Shown piece by piece: positions 36,005 through 44,721 of a DNA stretch of 64,000 bases. The notes beneath the pieces are model-generated. The model made no database searches, was not told the origin of the DNA, and saw nothing but the letters and a program-made list of their open reading frames with translations. Made by a program: the position numbers and the translations under genes. Every line of letters starts with the position of its first letter. The stretch's first letter is position 1. This DNA comes from CAWBJP01 sp963789165 (GTDB lineage: Bacteria > Actinomycetota > Acidimicrobiia > IMCC26256 > BP-133): the NCBI GenBank assembly GCA_963789165.1, contig CAWBJP010000007.1, forward strand, positions 496,001 to 560,000, given 5' to 3'.

Positions 36005-36658
36005 TCAGGAGCTCTCGAAGCGGATGGTGGCCGACCCGATCCGCAGCTCATCTCCGTCGGAGAGGCGTCGTTCCCGCACCGGAGCGCCGTTGACGACCGT
36101 CCCGTTGGTGGACCCGAGGTCGAAGACGCAGAACCCCTCGGCATCGCGGCGCACCTCGGCATGGCGGCGGGACACCTGAGGATCGCCGAGCGGGATGTCG
36201 CAGCTGGAGAGCCGGCCGATCACCACGGGCTGGTCGGCCACGGGGATCCGCCGGCCCTCGGCGGTGACCAGCGTCCCCACCCGGCCGCCGGGGTCGGCCA
36301 CGATCTCGCCGGTCACGGCGCACTGGCCGGCCTTCAGCTCGGGATCGCTCTCCAGTTCCACCGTGACCTGACCCAGGAACCCGTACCCCTCGTCGCGGGC
36401 GTGGGCGCGGACGGCGTCAGCCAGTTCGAGCCCCAGGGCGTCTTCGAAGGATGCGAAGCGCTCCCGATCCTCGGCCGAGACCCGCACGGTGAAGCGGTTG
36501 GGGGCGATGAGCCCGTGGACGCCCACGGTGCGGCCGTTGTCGAGCTCGCGAGCCAGGCGGCGGCCGATCTCCACAGGCTGGAGGCCGCTCTTGAACGCCC
36601 GGGAGAACACCCCCTCGACGAGCGCCTCGAGGCGGCGCTCAAACCCTGTCAGTCCCAC
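36005..36658 (-). CDS. fhaA: FHA-domain protein FhaA with DUF3662
   Basis: 217 residues. The N-terminal DUF3662 domain (about 1-115, GLTGFERRLEALVEG) binds the MviN pseudokinase in mycobacteria; the C-terminal FHA domain (about 140-215) has VVIGRLSSCD, SRRHAEV and DLGSTNGTVVNG. The linker is short compared with the 500-residue mycobacterial protein. It is the first gene of the seven-gene operon; the promoter must lie in 36659-36779. Confidence 0.94.
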   Translation of the reverse strand: MGLTGFERRLEALVEGVFSRAFKSGLQPVEIGRRLARELDNGRTVGVHGLIAPNRFTVRVSAEDRERFASFEDALGLELADAVRAHARDEGYGFLGQVTVELESDPELKAGQCAVTGEIVADPGGRVGTLVTAEGRRIPVADQPVVIGRLSSCDIPLGDPQVSRRHAEVRRDAEGFCVFDLGSTNGTVVNGAPVRERRLSDGDELRIGSATIRFESS

Positions 36659-36779
36659 GGCCCGGGAGTCTAACGACGGGCTGCGTCAGCGGAGGGTGAC
36701 ACGCCTGAATGCCTCCAAGCGCCGTGATTTTGACCCCGAACCACCACCCTGGGCGGCTGCTAACCTCGATGCGTTCACC

Positions 36780-36865
36780 GGGCGAGTGGTGAAATGGCAG
36801 ACACGCAGGCTTCAGGTGCCTGTGAGGGCAACCTCGTGGGGGTTCAAGTCCCCCCTCGCCCACCA
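36780..36865 (+). tRNA. tRNA-Leu (anticodon CAG)
   Basis: A class II tRNA with acceptor GGGCGAG/CTCGCCC, anticodon loop TTCAGGT in stem CAGGC/GCCTG, a long variable arm (GAGGGCAACCTC) and T loop TTCAAGT. CCA is encoded. Its 3' part (36842-36865) is duplicated at 45862, marking it as the insertion site of the adjacent 9-kb island. Confidence 0.97.
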
Positions 36866-36866
36866 C
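36842..36866 (+). other. attL: left 25-bp direct repeat in the tRNA-Leu 3' end
   Basis: These 25 bases, from the T loop to one base past CCA, recur without mismatch at 45862-45886. The bases directly outside the match differ on both sides (G/A before, G/A after). Integration here rebuilds an intact tRNA, as is usual for tyrosine integrases. Confidence 0.9.
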
Positions 36867-36931
36867 GTTCTCCCAGTGAAGTTGCTGGTAGAGAGGCTCG
36901 AACCGACTCCCCGCCGATCGCTCGGAGGGCC

Positions 36932-36955
36932 CGTGGTCACGGATTGGTCACGAAC
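36932..36955 (+). repeat. Left inner repeat (putative integrase arm site)
   Basis: CGTGGTCACGGATTGGTCAC followed by GAAC, holding TGGTCAC twice, 11 bases apart. It matches 45723-45746 at 21 of 24 positions in the same orientation. It starts 66 bases inside attL. Confidence 0.65.
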
Positions 36956-36998
36956 CCCGTGGTTCCACGCGCGGCGGCCACAAGGCACAATGGTGACC

Positions 36999-37166
36999 AT
37001 GAAGCCCGCCCGCTCGCGCAAGGAAGAGATCGAGCAGCTGCGCCAGACGGGTGACCCGCGGCTGAGCGAAGAGGCCAAGAAGCTCCTCCGGGAGATCACC
37101 CGTGGCCCTGAGCTCGCCCGAGAGCTGGCGGCGCAGGCCAAACACGACCCGGAACTCGCTGGCTGA
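36999..37166 (+). CDS. Small antitoxin-like protein
   Basis: 55 residues from ATG 36999 (ATG 36990 is an in-frame alternative). Basic, helical and charged (KEEIEQLRQ, SEEAKKLLREI), with no membrane segment or cysteine. It ends 15 bases before a 140-residue partner on the same strand, the size and order of an antitoxin-toxin pair. No family recognised. Confidence 0.5.
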   Translation: MKPARSRKEEIEQLRQTGDPRLSEEAKKLLREITRGPELARELAAQAKHDPELAG

Positions 37167-37181
37167 TCGGTCGTTACGACG

Positions 37182-37604
37182 ATGCGCGTCGTTGACGAGT
37201 ACGTCGCCCTACGCGTGCTCGCCGGCGACTGGCCCGCCGAGATCCCGCACGACGTGCTCGGCTTGACCTACGCACGACACTGGCGGTTGCTCTCGGCCAT
37301 GGCCAAACCCAGGGTCGGCCGGATCAGCCGAGGACTTGCGGCGCTCAGCGGCGAGGACCGCGAGCGCCTGCGCCGCCCGCATCCCGACCTCATAGAGGTG
37401 CTCGACCCTCGGGCCACCAGCCTGCTTGCCGCTGACCTCCTGGAGACGACCGGTCCCACGAGCATGCTCATCGCCGAGACGCTGGCAGCAGCCATCCGTC
37501 TGCAGTCGGAGATTTACGTCGGCGATCCCCAGAACGCTGTCGGCCCGATGCGGAAGCACGCTCGAACCCTCGGCGTGGAGATCGTCATCGTGGTGCCGCA
37601 GTGA
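37182..37604 (+). CDS. Possible PIN-like toxin partner
   Basis: 140 residues. It starts RVVDEYVALRVLAG, with an acidic pair right after the first strand as in PIN nucleases. AETLAAAIRL and a final ARTLGVEIVIV strand would fit the later acidic helix and last strand. The match is weak and the middle (about 25-90) is not PIN-like by eye. The small upstream gene and the location in an integrated island favour a stability module. Confidence 0.45.
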   Translation: MRVVDEYVALRVLAGDWPAEIPHDVLGLTYARHWRLLSAMAKPRVGRISRGLAALSGEDRERLRRPHPDLIEVLDPRATSLLAADLLETTGPTSMLIAETLAAAIRLQSEIYVGDPQNAVGPMRKHARTLGVEIVIVVPQ

Positions 37605-37613
37605 GGGCATCCC

Positions 37614-38201
37614 TCACGCTTGGGGGCCGAATATGAGCCGGGCGACGGTCTCCGCCGCGTTCGACTGCATCGTCGGCGAGACGTGCTGGTAGATGTCCCA
37701 AGTGATCTTGGCACTGGCATGTCCGAGCCGTTCGGAGACGATCTTCACGTCGACGCCAGCCGACAGCGCGAGGGTCGCCCAAGTGTGGCGTAAATCGTGC
37801 AGCCGGATCCGGGGCAGCTTGTAGCGAGCTACACGCCGGTCGAAGGCCATCGAGAAGTGCTCCGGGTGCATCGGCTTCCCGTCCGCCCGGGCGAAGACCA
37901 GATCGTGGTCTGCGTACGTGGGGCCCAGAAGCAGCCGATCCTGCGCCTGTCGGGCCCGTACGGCCCGGAGCGCGGCGACGGTTGGCCCGTCGAGTTCCAC
38001 CGGGCGAGGCCTGCCGCTCTTTGTGCGGGGAGCCACACGGACCTCATGGGCGATGGCGGAGACGGTCTGGCGGAAAGCCAATGACCGGCTCGCCGGGATT
38101 GGGCCCCAAGCGCTGCTGCGCCGCCACGGCCGTAACGAGAAGAGCGCGGCGCTCGAAGACATCGAGCGCTTCGGCGGCGATGTCGTCCGCGCCGCCGACA
38201 C
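37614..38201 (-). pseudogene. Tyrosine-type integrase, N-terminal half missing
   Basis: Only the C-terminal catalytic part is recognisable, from about RQTVSAIAHEV (near 38072) to the end. It has the HxxR box in LHDLRHTWATLAL, the second His in SERLGHASAKIT and the nucleophile Tyr in WDIYQHV. The first catalytic Arg and the SAM-like core-binding domain are missing; the roughly 40 residues before the homology look like shadow sequence. Full-length relatives have about 370-400 residues. It reads toward tRNA-Leu and is probably the remnant of the enzyme that inserted this island. Confidence 0.85.
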
Positions 38202-38550
38202 GGTGGCCCGCTGCGAGCACAGCCATGATCAGCTGACCGACGAGGTCGCCCAGGGCGTCGCGTGGCACCTCCAGCACGACTGGCGTCGGGGACGGTTGAA
38301 CGAGATCGAGACGGAGCTGGCCGACCTTGGCCACATCGACCTGAGGCACATCCCGTTGGCCGAGCGCTCGCCCGGTCTTGGGCGCGATCGGTCCCGCACG
38401 GCTGGCCGGGGCTTGCGTCCCGACCGTGTCCCGCTGGCCCGGGCTGACGCCAGCGACGTGCCAGCCTGGTGGGCAGATCGCCTCGCCGAGATCGCGGCGC
38501 CTCCCCTTCCGGGGAAAGACGCCGGTCTCGGCATTGACCTCGGTCTCTGA
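38053..38550 (+). CDS. Hypothetical ORF starting at the integrase breakpoint
   Basis: 165 residues from ATG 38053. About 85-90% of codons from 38101 to 38400 end in G or C, whereas the opposing frames do not, so this strand looks coding. It is charged and helical (LRRHGRNEKSAALEDIERFGG, two residue-rich helices) with no domain I recognise. It begins just where integrase homology stops, which suggests that two genes were joined by a rearrangement and that this is the C-terminal part of a larger gene. Confidence 0.35.
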   Translation: MAETVWRKANDRLAGIGPQALLRRHGRNEKSAALEDIERFGGDVVRAADTVARCEHSHDQLTDEVAQGVAWHLQHDWRRGRLNEIETELADLGHIDLRHIPLAERSPGLGRDRSRTAGRGLRPDRVPLARADASDVPAWWADRLAEIAAPPLPGKDAGLGIDLGL

Positions 38551-38622
38551 GTTGGCGAGCGCTGCCAAGCCGGGTGGTTCACCAGGCATGGCGTCGAGAG
38601 CGGACGGTCGGCTGCCGTCTCT

Positions 38623-39781
38623 CTAAAAGGACACCAGGGCGAACTCGGGGTCGACGCCCAGGTACACCTGCCCGGCCGTCTCGTAGCGGGCCTCGCAGAC
38701 GAACCCGTGATGCCGCAGCGTCTGAACGTCCCGGAAGTGGCGCTCCAGCGGGCTCCTGGCGTAGACGGCGCTCGTCCCGGCCAGGCTGTAGGTGAGGTCG
38801 ACGGCCTTCACCGAGCTGGCCACGGCGTGGGCGGCGGCCAGCTGGAGGTCGGCCTTCTCCTCCAGGGTGGGCGGCTCCCCGGCGACGGTTCGCTCCCACG
38901 CCACGCTCAGGGTGTCGTAGAAGAGGAGGCGGGCGGAACGCCAGATGGCCTCCGCCCGGGCCAGCTTGGCCTGGGCGGCCGCCCGCTCCCGCAGCACGGT
39001 GGCGGACCCGAAGGGCGTCTTTCCCTGCGCAAGGCGGCGCAGCTCAGTCGAGCGCGGCGCCGGCGATAGCGAGGGGAACCGGGCAGATCACGACGGCGGC
39101 CTCGCCGATTCCGGGGAAGCGGTAGAGCGGCCCCCCGTAGCGCGGTCCCGGCTGGAACTGGGGAACGAGCGGGAATGTCCGGGCGGTGGGAACGAAGACG
39201 TCGGTGAGGGCGACGTCGTGGCTGTCGGTCCCCCGCATACCCAGGCTGTCCCAGGTGTCGATGACCTCGGCGGCGGAGGCGGGCACGAAGACCCCAATCG
39301 CCTCCCCGGCTCCAGGTTCGACCACCCCGGTCACGAAGAGCCAGTCGGCGTCGTGGATGTTGCTGGCCAGAGGCCGGCGTCCGGTCACCCGAAAGCCACC
39401 CGCCTCCGGCGTGGCCTGCATGGGTGGGTGGAAGGCGGCGGCGATGATGGTGTCGGGGCCACCGGCGTAGATCTGCTCGGGGCCAGCGGCCGGGAGGCGC
39501 CCACACCACCAGTCGGCGGAGTTGCCCGCCTGGAGGGCCCAGCCGGCGGCGCTGTCGAAGCCGGCCACCTCCTCGATGACCCGAGCGCAGGTGACGGGGT
39601 CCACCTCTAGGCCGCCGAGCGACTTCGGGGTGAACATCCGAAAGAGGCCCGCTTCGGCCAGCGCTTCTACCACTGGCTGAGGGAGCCGGCGTTCGTGCTC
39701 CGCTCGGGCGGCGTGGTCCCGGACGACCGACTCGAGCTTGCGGGCGGCGTCGAGGACCTCCTCGTCGACCATGAGCCTCAT
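38623..39781 (-). CDS. Acyl-CoA-dehydrogenase-type flavin hydroxylase, one frameshift
   Basis: Two frames combine into about 385 residues. The first (39781 down to about 39050) gives ALAEAGLFRMFTPKSLGG, AAGWALQAGNSADW and FRVTGRRPLASNIHDADW. The second (to 38623) gives LRRLAQGKTPFGSATVLRER and LERHFRDVQTLRHHGF. This is the HpaB/HsaA-like two-component monooxygenase group, which uses reduced flavin to hydroxylate aromatic or polycyclic substrates. The switch is at GAC-TGA-GCTG near 39046: one extra base creates the TGA. It is the paralogue of 52029-53186 and overlaps its SnoaL-like neighbour by ATGA. Confidence 0.8.
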
Positions 39782-40200
39782 CTCGGCCTCACCATGGGGG
39801 CCTCGACCCGCTGGCGGGTGATGGTCGCGGCGTCCCAGATGCCCGTGCAGTAGATGACGTGGTCGGTGATGGACTCACCGTCGGTGTGCACGATATGTAC
39901 GTTGCGCCACAGCCGCTCCTCGCCCTCGTGGTCGAAGTGGACTTCGGCTTCGACCACCACTCCGTCGGCCATGGTTGTCGCCCGGGAGGAGGCGAGCCTC
40001 CAACCGGCCAGCGTCATCTCCTCCTCCCGGAAGAGCTGGAGAATGGCGTTGGGGCCTTGGAGCTGGTAGCGCCACTCCGGGACGTTGGCGTCGAGGAGGG
40101 CGTCGGGCCGGTAGAGCGTGGCCAGGGATTCGTAGTCGCCGGCTTCGAGGCAGGCGGTGATGCGCTCGACGAGCGCCATGGTCCTGGCGGTCGTGGTCAT
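39778..40200 (-). CDS. SnoaL/NTF2-like protein, island copy
   Basis: 140 residues with the NTF2-like cone fold pattern (VERITACLEAGDYESLATLY, RPDALLDANVP). Paralogous to 51589-52017: both share W-R-x-QLQGP, a late YCxGxWD and an end reading EAPM(V/L)RP. SnoaL-like proteins act as cyclases, isomerases or hydroxylases, or help a partner enzyme; the fixed pairing with a flavin hydroxylase suggests the latter. ATG 40200 follows GGAGGAGAC, a strong ribosome site. Confidence 0.8.
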   Translation of the reverse strand: MTTTARTMALVERITACLEAGDYESLATLYRPDALLDANVPEWRYQLQGPNAILQLFREEEMTLAGWRLASSRATTMADGVVVEAEVHFDHEGEERLWRNVHIVHTDGESITDHVIYCTGIWDAATITRQRVEAPMVRPR

Positions 40201-40224
40201 GGGGTCTCCTCCTCGGATCAGCGG

Positions 40225-41343
40225 TCAGGGGACCAGGCGGTAGAAGCGGAAGAAGTCGTGCTCGATCGGGAGCACCTCGACGCCCGAGTACCCGGCCTCG
40301 GCGGCGTAATGGCGGACCGTGGCCTGGCGCAACACCGTGCCGGTCCCGGCAGAGGGCTGCTCGAGCATTCCGGTGGGCAGGCAGTGGAGCACGCTGGCGG
40401 CGTACATGAATCGCTCGACCTCGTCGCCCGGGGCGGTGAAGGTCTCCGCCACCCGCTCGTCCATGACGATGAGCGCGCCGCCCGGGGTCAGCATCCGCCC
40501 GGCCGCCCGCAGGACCTCGACCGGCCGAGAGAGGTCATGGAGCACCTCGAACATGACTACGAAGTCGTAGGCGCCGGTCAGGGCGGGGTCGGTGGCGTCG
40601 CGCACCTCGAAGGTGGCCCGGTCGGCCACCCCCGCCTGCTCGGCGTTCCTGCAGGCGGCGGTGACAGAGGGGGCGTCGAAGTCGAAGCCGTCCACCCGGA
40701 TCTTGGGGTAGTGGCGGGCGAGGGCGATGCTCGACCAGCCCAGCCCGCAGCCGAGATCGGCGACCCGGGCCGGAGGGTCGGCACCGAGGCGCCGGTGGAC
40801 GTCGGGCGCCCCCTCGGGCAGCCACCGGGTGGCGAGGAGCTTCATGAAGGCGGCCCGGTTGAAGGCGCCCTGCCCTTCCCGGTGGTAGGGGTCGTAGTGG
40901 GAGTGGTGGACCCCGCCGCCGGTGCGGAAGGCCTCCACCAGGGCGGGCAGGGCGGGGGGCACGCACAGCAGGAACGAGGTGAAGGGGGCGGCGTAGCTCA
41001 GGCTCTCAGGGTCGAGGAGGGCCTCGGCGTGCCCCGGGGGGAGGCGGTAGACGCGCTCGGTGGCGTCCGTCTCAATGTCGTCGACCTCGATGATTCCGGC
41101 CACCGCCTGTTGCTCCAGCCACTCCCGGGCGTAGCGCTCGTGGATGCCCGCCACCCCGGCGAGGGCCTCAGGAGGGCAAGGACCGGTCTCGACCAGGCAC
41201 CGGTAGAGACCGAGTTCGAGGCCGAGGTGGACGCTGTAGAGCTCGAAGCTGGCGAGGCCGGCGCGGAAGAGGCGCTCGCTCAGTCCCGCCGCCTGGGTCT
41301 CCCGGTAATCGGTGGGGATGAGAGGTGCTGCTGTCTGGGTCAT
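40225..41343 (-). CDS. SAM-dependent methyltransferase, winged-helix N-terminus
   Basis: 372 residues. A helical/winged-helix dimerisation region (about 15-120) is followed by a class I Rossmann methyltransferase: motif I VADLGCGLGWSS (about 192), DGFDFDAPSV, and the post-motif FEVLHDLSRP. The layout resembles O-methyltransferases of the S-25 or carminomycin type, and C-methyltransferases. It lies 24 bases upstream of the SnoaL-like gene on the same strand, so the hydroxylase product may be its substrate. Confidence 0.85.
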   Translation of the reverse strand: MTQTAAPLIPTDYRETQAAGLSERLFRAGLASFELYSVHLGLELGLYRCLVETGPCPPEALAGVAGIHERYAREWLEQQAVAGIIEVDDIETDATERVYRLPPGHAEALLDPESLSYAAPFTSFLLCVPPALPALVEAFRTGGGVHHSHYDPYHREGQGAFNRAAFMKLLATRWLPEGAPDVHRRLGADPPARVADLGCGLGWSSIALARHYPKIRVDGFDFDAPSVTAACRNAEQAGVADRATFEVRDATDPALTGAYDFVVMFEVLHDLSRPVEVLRAAGRMLTPGGALIVMDERVAETFTAPGDEVERFMYAASVLHCLPTGMLEQPSAGTGTVLRQATVRHYAAEAGYSGVEVLPIEHDFFRFYRLVP

Positions 41344-41422
41344 CTCCGCCTCCTGGTCGGCCGTCTTGCAACGGGGGCGTGAGATGCGGCCTTACGACGT
41401 GAGCCCGCTCCCGCTCGGGGGC

Positions 41423-44400
41423 TTACAGCTCCCAGGTCAGGGGCTCGGCGGGGTCGTAGGCGCAGAAGGTCCCGGTGCGCACCGAGCGGCGGAGGTGACT
41501 CCCGAGTTCGGGGTGGGCCCGCTCGATGCGGGCGATGGCCTCCCGGATCCGCTGGGTGACGGCGGAACGGGCTCGCTCGGCGGCGTCGCCCGTCCGCCGG
41601 GCCCGCCCCCCCAGGCCGAGAGCGGAGGAGAGCTGGTCCACCAGGAAGTCGCGCTCGGCCTTGGCCCGGGCCGCCCGCTCCGGGTCGCCCGCCGCCTCGG
41701 CGTCTTCGACCTCGTCGTCAAGGTCGCGCAGGCGGGCCCGGTACTCGGTCTTGGCCCGCTCGTCGAGCACCTCCCCGGCATGGCCCGGTGGGTGGAGCCC
41801 CTCGGACACCGACGGCCGTCTCCCGCCCATGGGCGCTCGGGCGCCGGTCAGCTCCAGGGCGTGGACCTCCTGGCCGGGACGGGCGAGGAGCAGGGCCAGG
41901 TCCCGAAGTCCCTTGGCGTCCTTCAGATGGACGACGCGGCGGGCGAAGCCGACGGTCCAGAGCTCGCCCTCCCAGCGGAAGACGTTGCTGGCCGCGGCTG
42001 CCGCCGCCTTTGATGGCGGGGGGCCAGCGAGGAGGCTTTCCACCTCGGAAGCCCGGTACTCGAGGCCGAGCTCGCGGTAGATGGAGAGCGCCTCGGCGAG
42101 TGGTTCCGGGTCGGCGAGGAATCGTCCGGCGTCGCGCAGGGTGTGGGCGACGAGGAGCGGGGCGCCGCCGCCGCGGTTGGCAGCGAGGGCGGCGGCGAAG
42201 TGGGCGGCGGCCGCGTCCCGGCGGCCGGTCATGCCCGCCAGCACCCCGAGGTGGCGCTCGGCCGAGCCCATGGAGACGGCGCCGATGCCCTCGATGACGA
42301 ACCGGGAGCGGTAGGGGAGCAGCAGCTCGTAGGCCAGCTCCGCCGCCGGATGGTCACCGTAGGCGGCGAGGGCCTCGACCAGCTCTCCCATCATCGGGAG
42401 CCACTCGCTGTCAAGAGAGGCGGCGCCCAGCTCGCCGGCCACCCGGTCGAGCCACGCCCCCGCCTCGGCCCGCCGTCCCGCCTCGGCCAGGGCGAGGGCG
42501 AGCGAGGGATAGGTCTGGACCCCCAGGTCGGCAACCAACCCGGAGAGCCGCCGGTTGGCCTCGAGCGCCTCCTGGGATCGGCCCCGCTCCCGCAGAGCGA
42601 ACCAGCGCTGCACGCCGGTCAGCATGGCGGCGTTCTCGCTGTGGGCCCGGGCGCCGGTCGCCGCCGCCTCCGCGGTCAGGCGCTCGGCCTCGTCGAGGCG
42701 ACCGTCCTGGAAGGCCCGCAGGCCCCGCCACAGCGGGACGTACCAGAGGTACAGCGGCTGGCCGAGGGCCTCGGCCAAGCGGGCAAAGCCCTGGACCTCG
42801 GCGTCGGCGGCTCTCGTGTCGCCCAGTTCGAGGAGAGCGACGAGCCGCAGCCTTCGTCCCATCAGCTCCAGGCCGCGGTCGCCGAGGGCGGAGGCCAGGG
42901 CGATCACCTCGGTCGCCTCCTCGAGGCGCGCCTCGGTGTGGGCGGGCCCGGCGGTGGCGTCGCAGTGCGCGGCCAGGGCGTAGGCGAGCGCCGCCGGGTC
43001 GTCCGCCCGGCGGGCCATGCTGACCGCCTCCCGGCTGAGGGTGAGCCGGCGATCCTCGGCGCCGGCGTACGACAGCGCCACCGACAGGCGAGCCATGACG
43101 ACGGCCCGCAACGCCGAGACCTCACCGTCGAGCCGGGTCAGCGACTCCTCCAGCAGCTCGATCTGCTCCCGGTCGTGGAGCGGGACCTCGAAGCCTCCCG
43201 AGCCGGAGCCCATGCCCAGGCCGGCCCGGGCCAGCAGGTCGGCCCGGCCCGCCGCCCGGGCCACGAGAGCTGCCTCCCGATACGCCTCCCGGGCGCCGGG
43301 GAGCGCGCCGGCGGCGGCCCGGGCGTCGCCCAGCGAACACAACAGCTCCCCACGGTCGCCGGCGCTCCGATCGAGTTCCAGGGCCGAGAGGGCCTGCTGG
43401 TAGAGGCGCCCGGCGTCCTCGTAGGCCAGCGCGGCCATGGCCCGGTCCCCGGCCTCGGCGGTGTAGCGGAGCGCCTTGGCGGCGTTGCCCCCCGGGGCGG
43501 CGATGAGGAAGTGCCAGGCCAGCTGGGCGGGGTCCACCTCCGCTCCCCGCTCCACCCGCGCCTCGAGCGCTTCGCCCAGCTGCTGGTGGAGCCGCACCCG
43601 TCGGGCCAGCCCGAGTTCCTGGTAGACGGCACCCCGTACGAGCGCGTGCCCAAATACGTAGCGGCCCAGCCCCGCGGCGCCCACCACCCGGGCTTGCACC
43701 GCCTCGTCCAAGTGCTCGAGCACCTCACCGGGCGGCCGTTTCGTGGCTTCGGCCACCTCGTCGAGGCCGAACTCCTGACCCATCGCCGCACCCGCCTGCA
43801 GCAACTGGCGGCATTCCTCCGAGAGCCGCTCCAGACGCCGGCTGAGCACCTCCCGAACACCATCGGGGAGCGCAGCCGGCCGCTCTCCATCCTCCAACTG
43901 TTCGAGGCCGCCGGAAGCGGACAGGAGACGGACGAGCTCCCGGACGAAGAGCGGGTTGCCCCCGGTGTGGCGGTGCAGGGTGGCGGCCGTCCTCGCCGGG
44001 GGCGTCGACCCGGTGAGCGAGGCGACGAGCTCGCCCACGTCCGCACGGGTGAGCCCGCCCAGACTGAGCATGCGGCCGTGGCGCACCAGCTCGGGGAGGG
44101 CGCCGGTCACCGCCGAGCCGGGAGGAGCATCGACATCCCGGTAGGTGCCCAGGAGGACGGCCGGCAGGGCCCGCAAGGTGGGGGCGACAACGCCGAGCAG
44201 CAGGACGGAGGGAACGTCGGCCCAGTGGAGATCGTCGATCACGAGGAGCAGAGGGCGCTTCCCGGCCGCCCGCCGCAAGAACGCGGCGACGGCGTCGAAG
44301 AGCTCCAGGCGGGCCAGTTCCGGGTCGACCTCCGTTCCCTTCGCCACCCCGCCCCCGACCTCGGGGAGGAGCCGCGCCAGCGGGCCCCCCGCCGGTGGCC

Positions 44401-44704
44401 CGTCCTCTCCGGTCTCGAGGAGGCCCCGAAGGAGTTGCGTCCAGGGCCAGAAGGCGGGGGCCATTTCGGCCTCTGAACACCCGGCCCAAGCCACGGTCAT
44501 CCCCCACGCCCGGGCCCGATCCACCACCTCCTCGGCCAGGCGCGTCTTGCCCACCCCGGCTTCGCCGGGCACCAGCACCAGCTCCCCGTGCCCGGATCCC
44601 GTCCTCTCCAGGACGGCCTCCAGCTCGGCGACATCTGCTCCGCGGCCGACGAAGTCGCTCGTGCCCACGCCGCGAGTGTGGCGCGCCGGGGGTCCGGGCC
44701 GCAT
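41423..44704 (-). CDS. Large AAA-ATPase/TPR transcription regulator
   Basis: 1093 residues from ATG 44704; GTG 44668 (starting at GTSDFVGRG) is equally plausible. Domains: AAA_16 ATPase (about 15-290; Walker A GEAGVGKT, Walker B LLLVIDDLHWAD), a long TPR-like helical region (about 370-870) and a C-terminal winged module (VFRWEGELWTVGFARR, LKDAKGLRDLALLLARPG) found in many actinobacterial STAND regulators. No LuxR HTH is visible at the end. It probably controls the enzymes downstream on the same strand; the gap of 79 bases leaves room for a separate promoter. Confidence 0.85.
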   Translation of the reverse strand: MRPGPPARHTRGVGTSDFVGRGADVAELEAVLERTGSGHGELVLVPGEAGVGKTRLAEEVVDRARAWGMTVAWAGCSEAEMAPAFWPWTQLLRGLLETGEDGPPAGGPLARLLPEVGGGVAKGTEVDPELARLELFDAVAAFLRRAAGKRPLLLVIDDLHWADVPSVLLLGVVAPTLRALPAVLLGTYRDVDAPPGSAVTGALPELVRHGRMLSLGGLTRADVGELVASLTGSTPPARTAATLHRHTGGNPLFVRELVRLLSASGGLEQLEDGERPAALPDGVREVLSRRLERLSEECRQLLQAGAAMGQEFGLDEVAEATKRPPGEVLEHLDEAVQARVVGAAGLGRYVFGHALVRGAVYQELGLARRVRLHQQLGEALEARVERGAEVDPAQLAWHFLIAAPGGNAAKALRYTAEAGDRAMAALAYEDAGRLYQQALSALELDRSAGDRGELLCSLGDARAAAGALPGAREAYREAALVARAAGRADLLARAGLGMGSGSGGFEVPLHDREQIELLEESLTRLDGEVSALRAVVMARLSVALSYAGAEDRRLTLSREAVSMARRADDPAALAYALAAHCDATAGPAHTEARLEEATEVIALASALGDRGLELMGRRLRLVALLELGDTRAADAEVQGFARLAEALGQPLYLWYVPLWRGLRAFQDGRLDEAERLTAEAAATGARAHSENAAMLTGVQRWFALRERGRSQEALEANRRLSGLVADLGVQTYPSLALALAEAGRRAEAGAWLDRVAGELGAASLDSEWLPMMGELVEALAAYGDHPAAELAYELLLPYRSRFVIEGIGAVSMGSAERHLGVLAGMTGRRDAAAAHFAAALAANRGGGAPLLVAHTLRDAGRFLADPEPLAEALSIYRELGLEYRASEVESLLAGPPPSKAAAAAASNVFRWEGELWTVGFARRVVHLKDAKGLRDLALLLARPGQEVHALELTGARAPMGGRRPSVSEGLHPPGHAGEVLDERAKTEYRARLRDLDDEVEDAEAAGDPERAARAKAERDFLVDQLSSALGLGGRARRTGDAAERARSAVTQRIREAIARIERAHPELGSHLRRSVRTGTFCAYDPAEPLTWEL

Positions 44705-44721
44705 GGAGCAGTCCGCGAGGT

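Noticed and set aside
36659..36779. Small gene between fhaA and tRNA-Leu
   Set aside because: No ORF with a ribosome site; the region is best read as the operon promoter and tRNA leader.
38992..39060. TGA in the island hydroxylase as a selenocysteine codon
   Set aside because: Reading through TGA in the same frame gives unrelated Pro/Gly/Arg-rich sequence; homology resumes only after a one-base shift.
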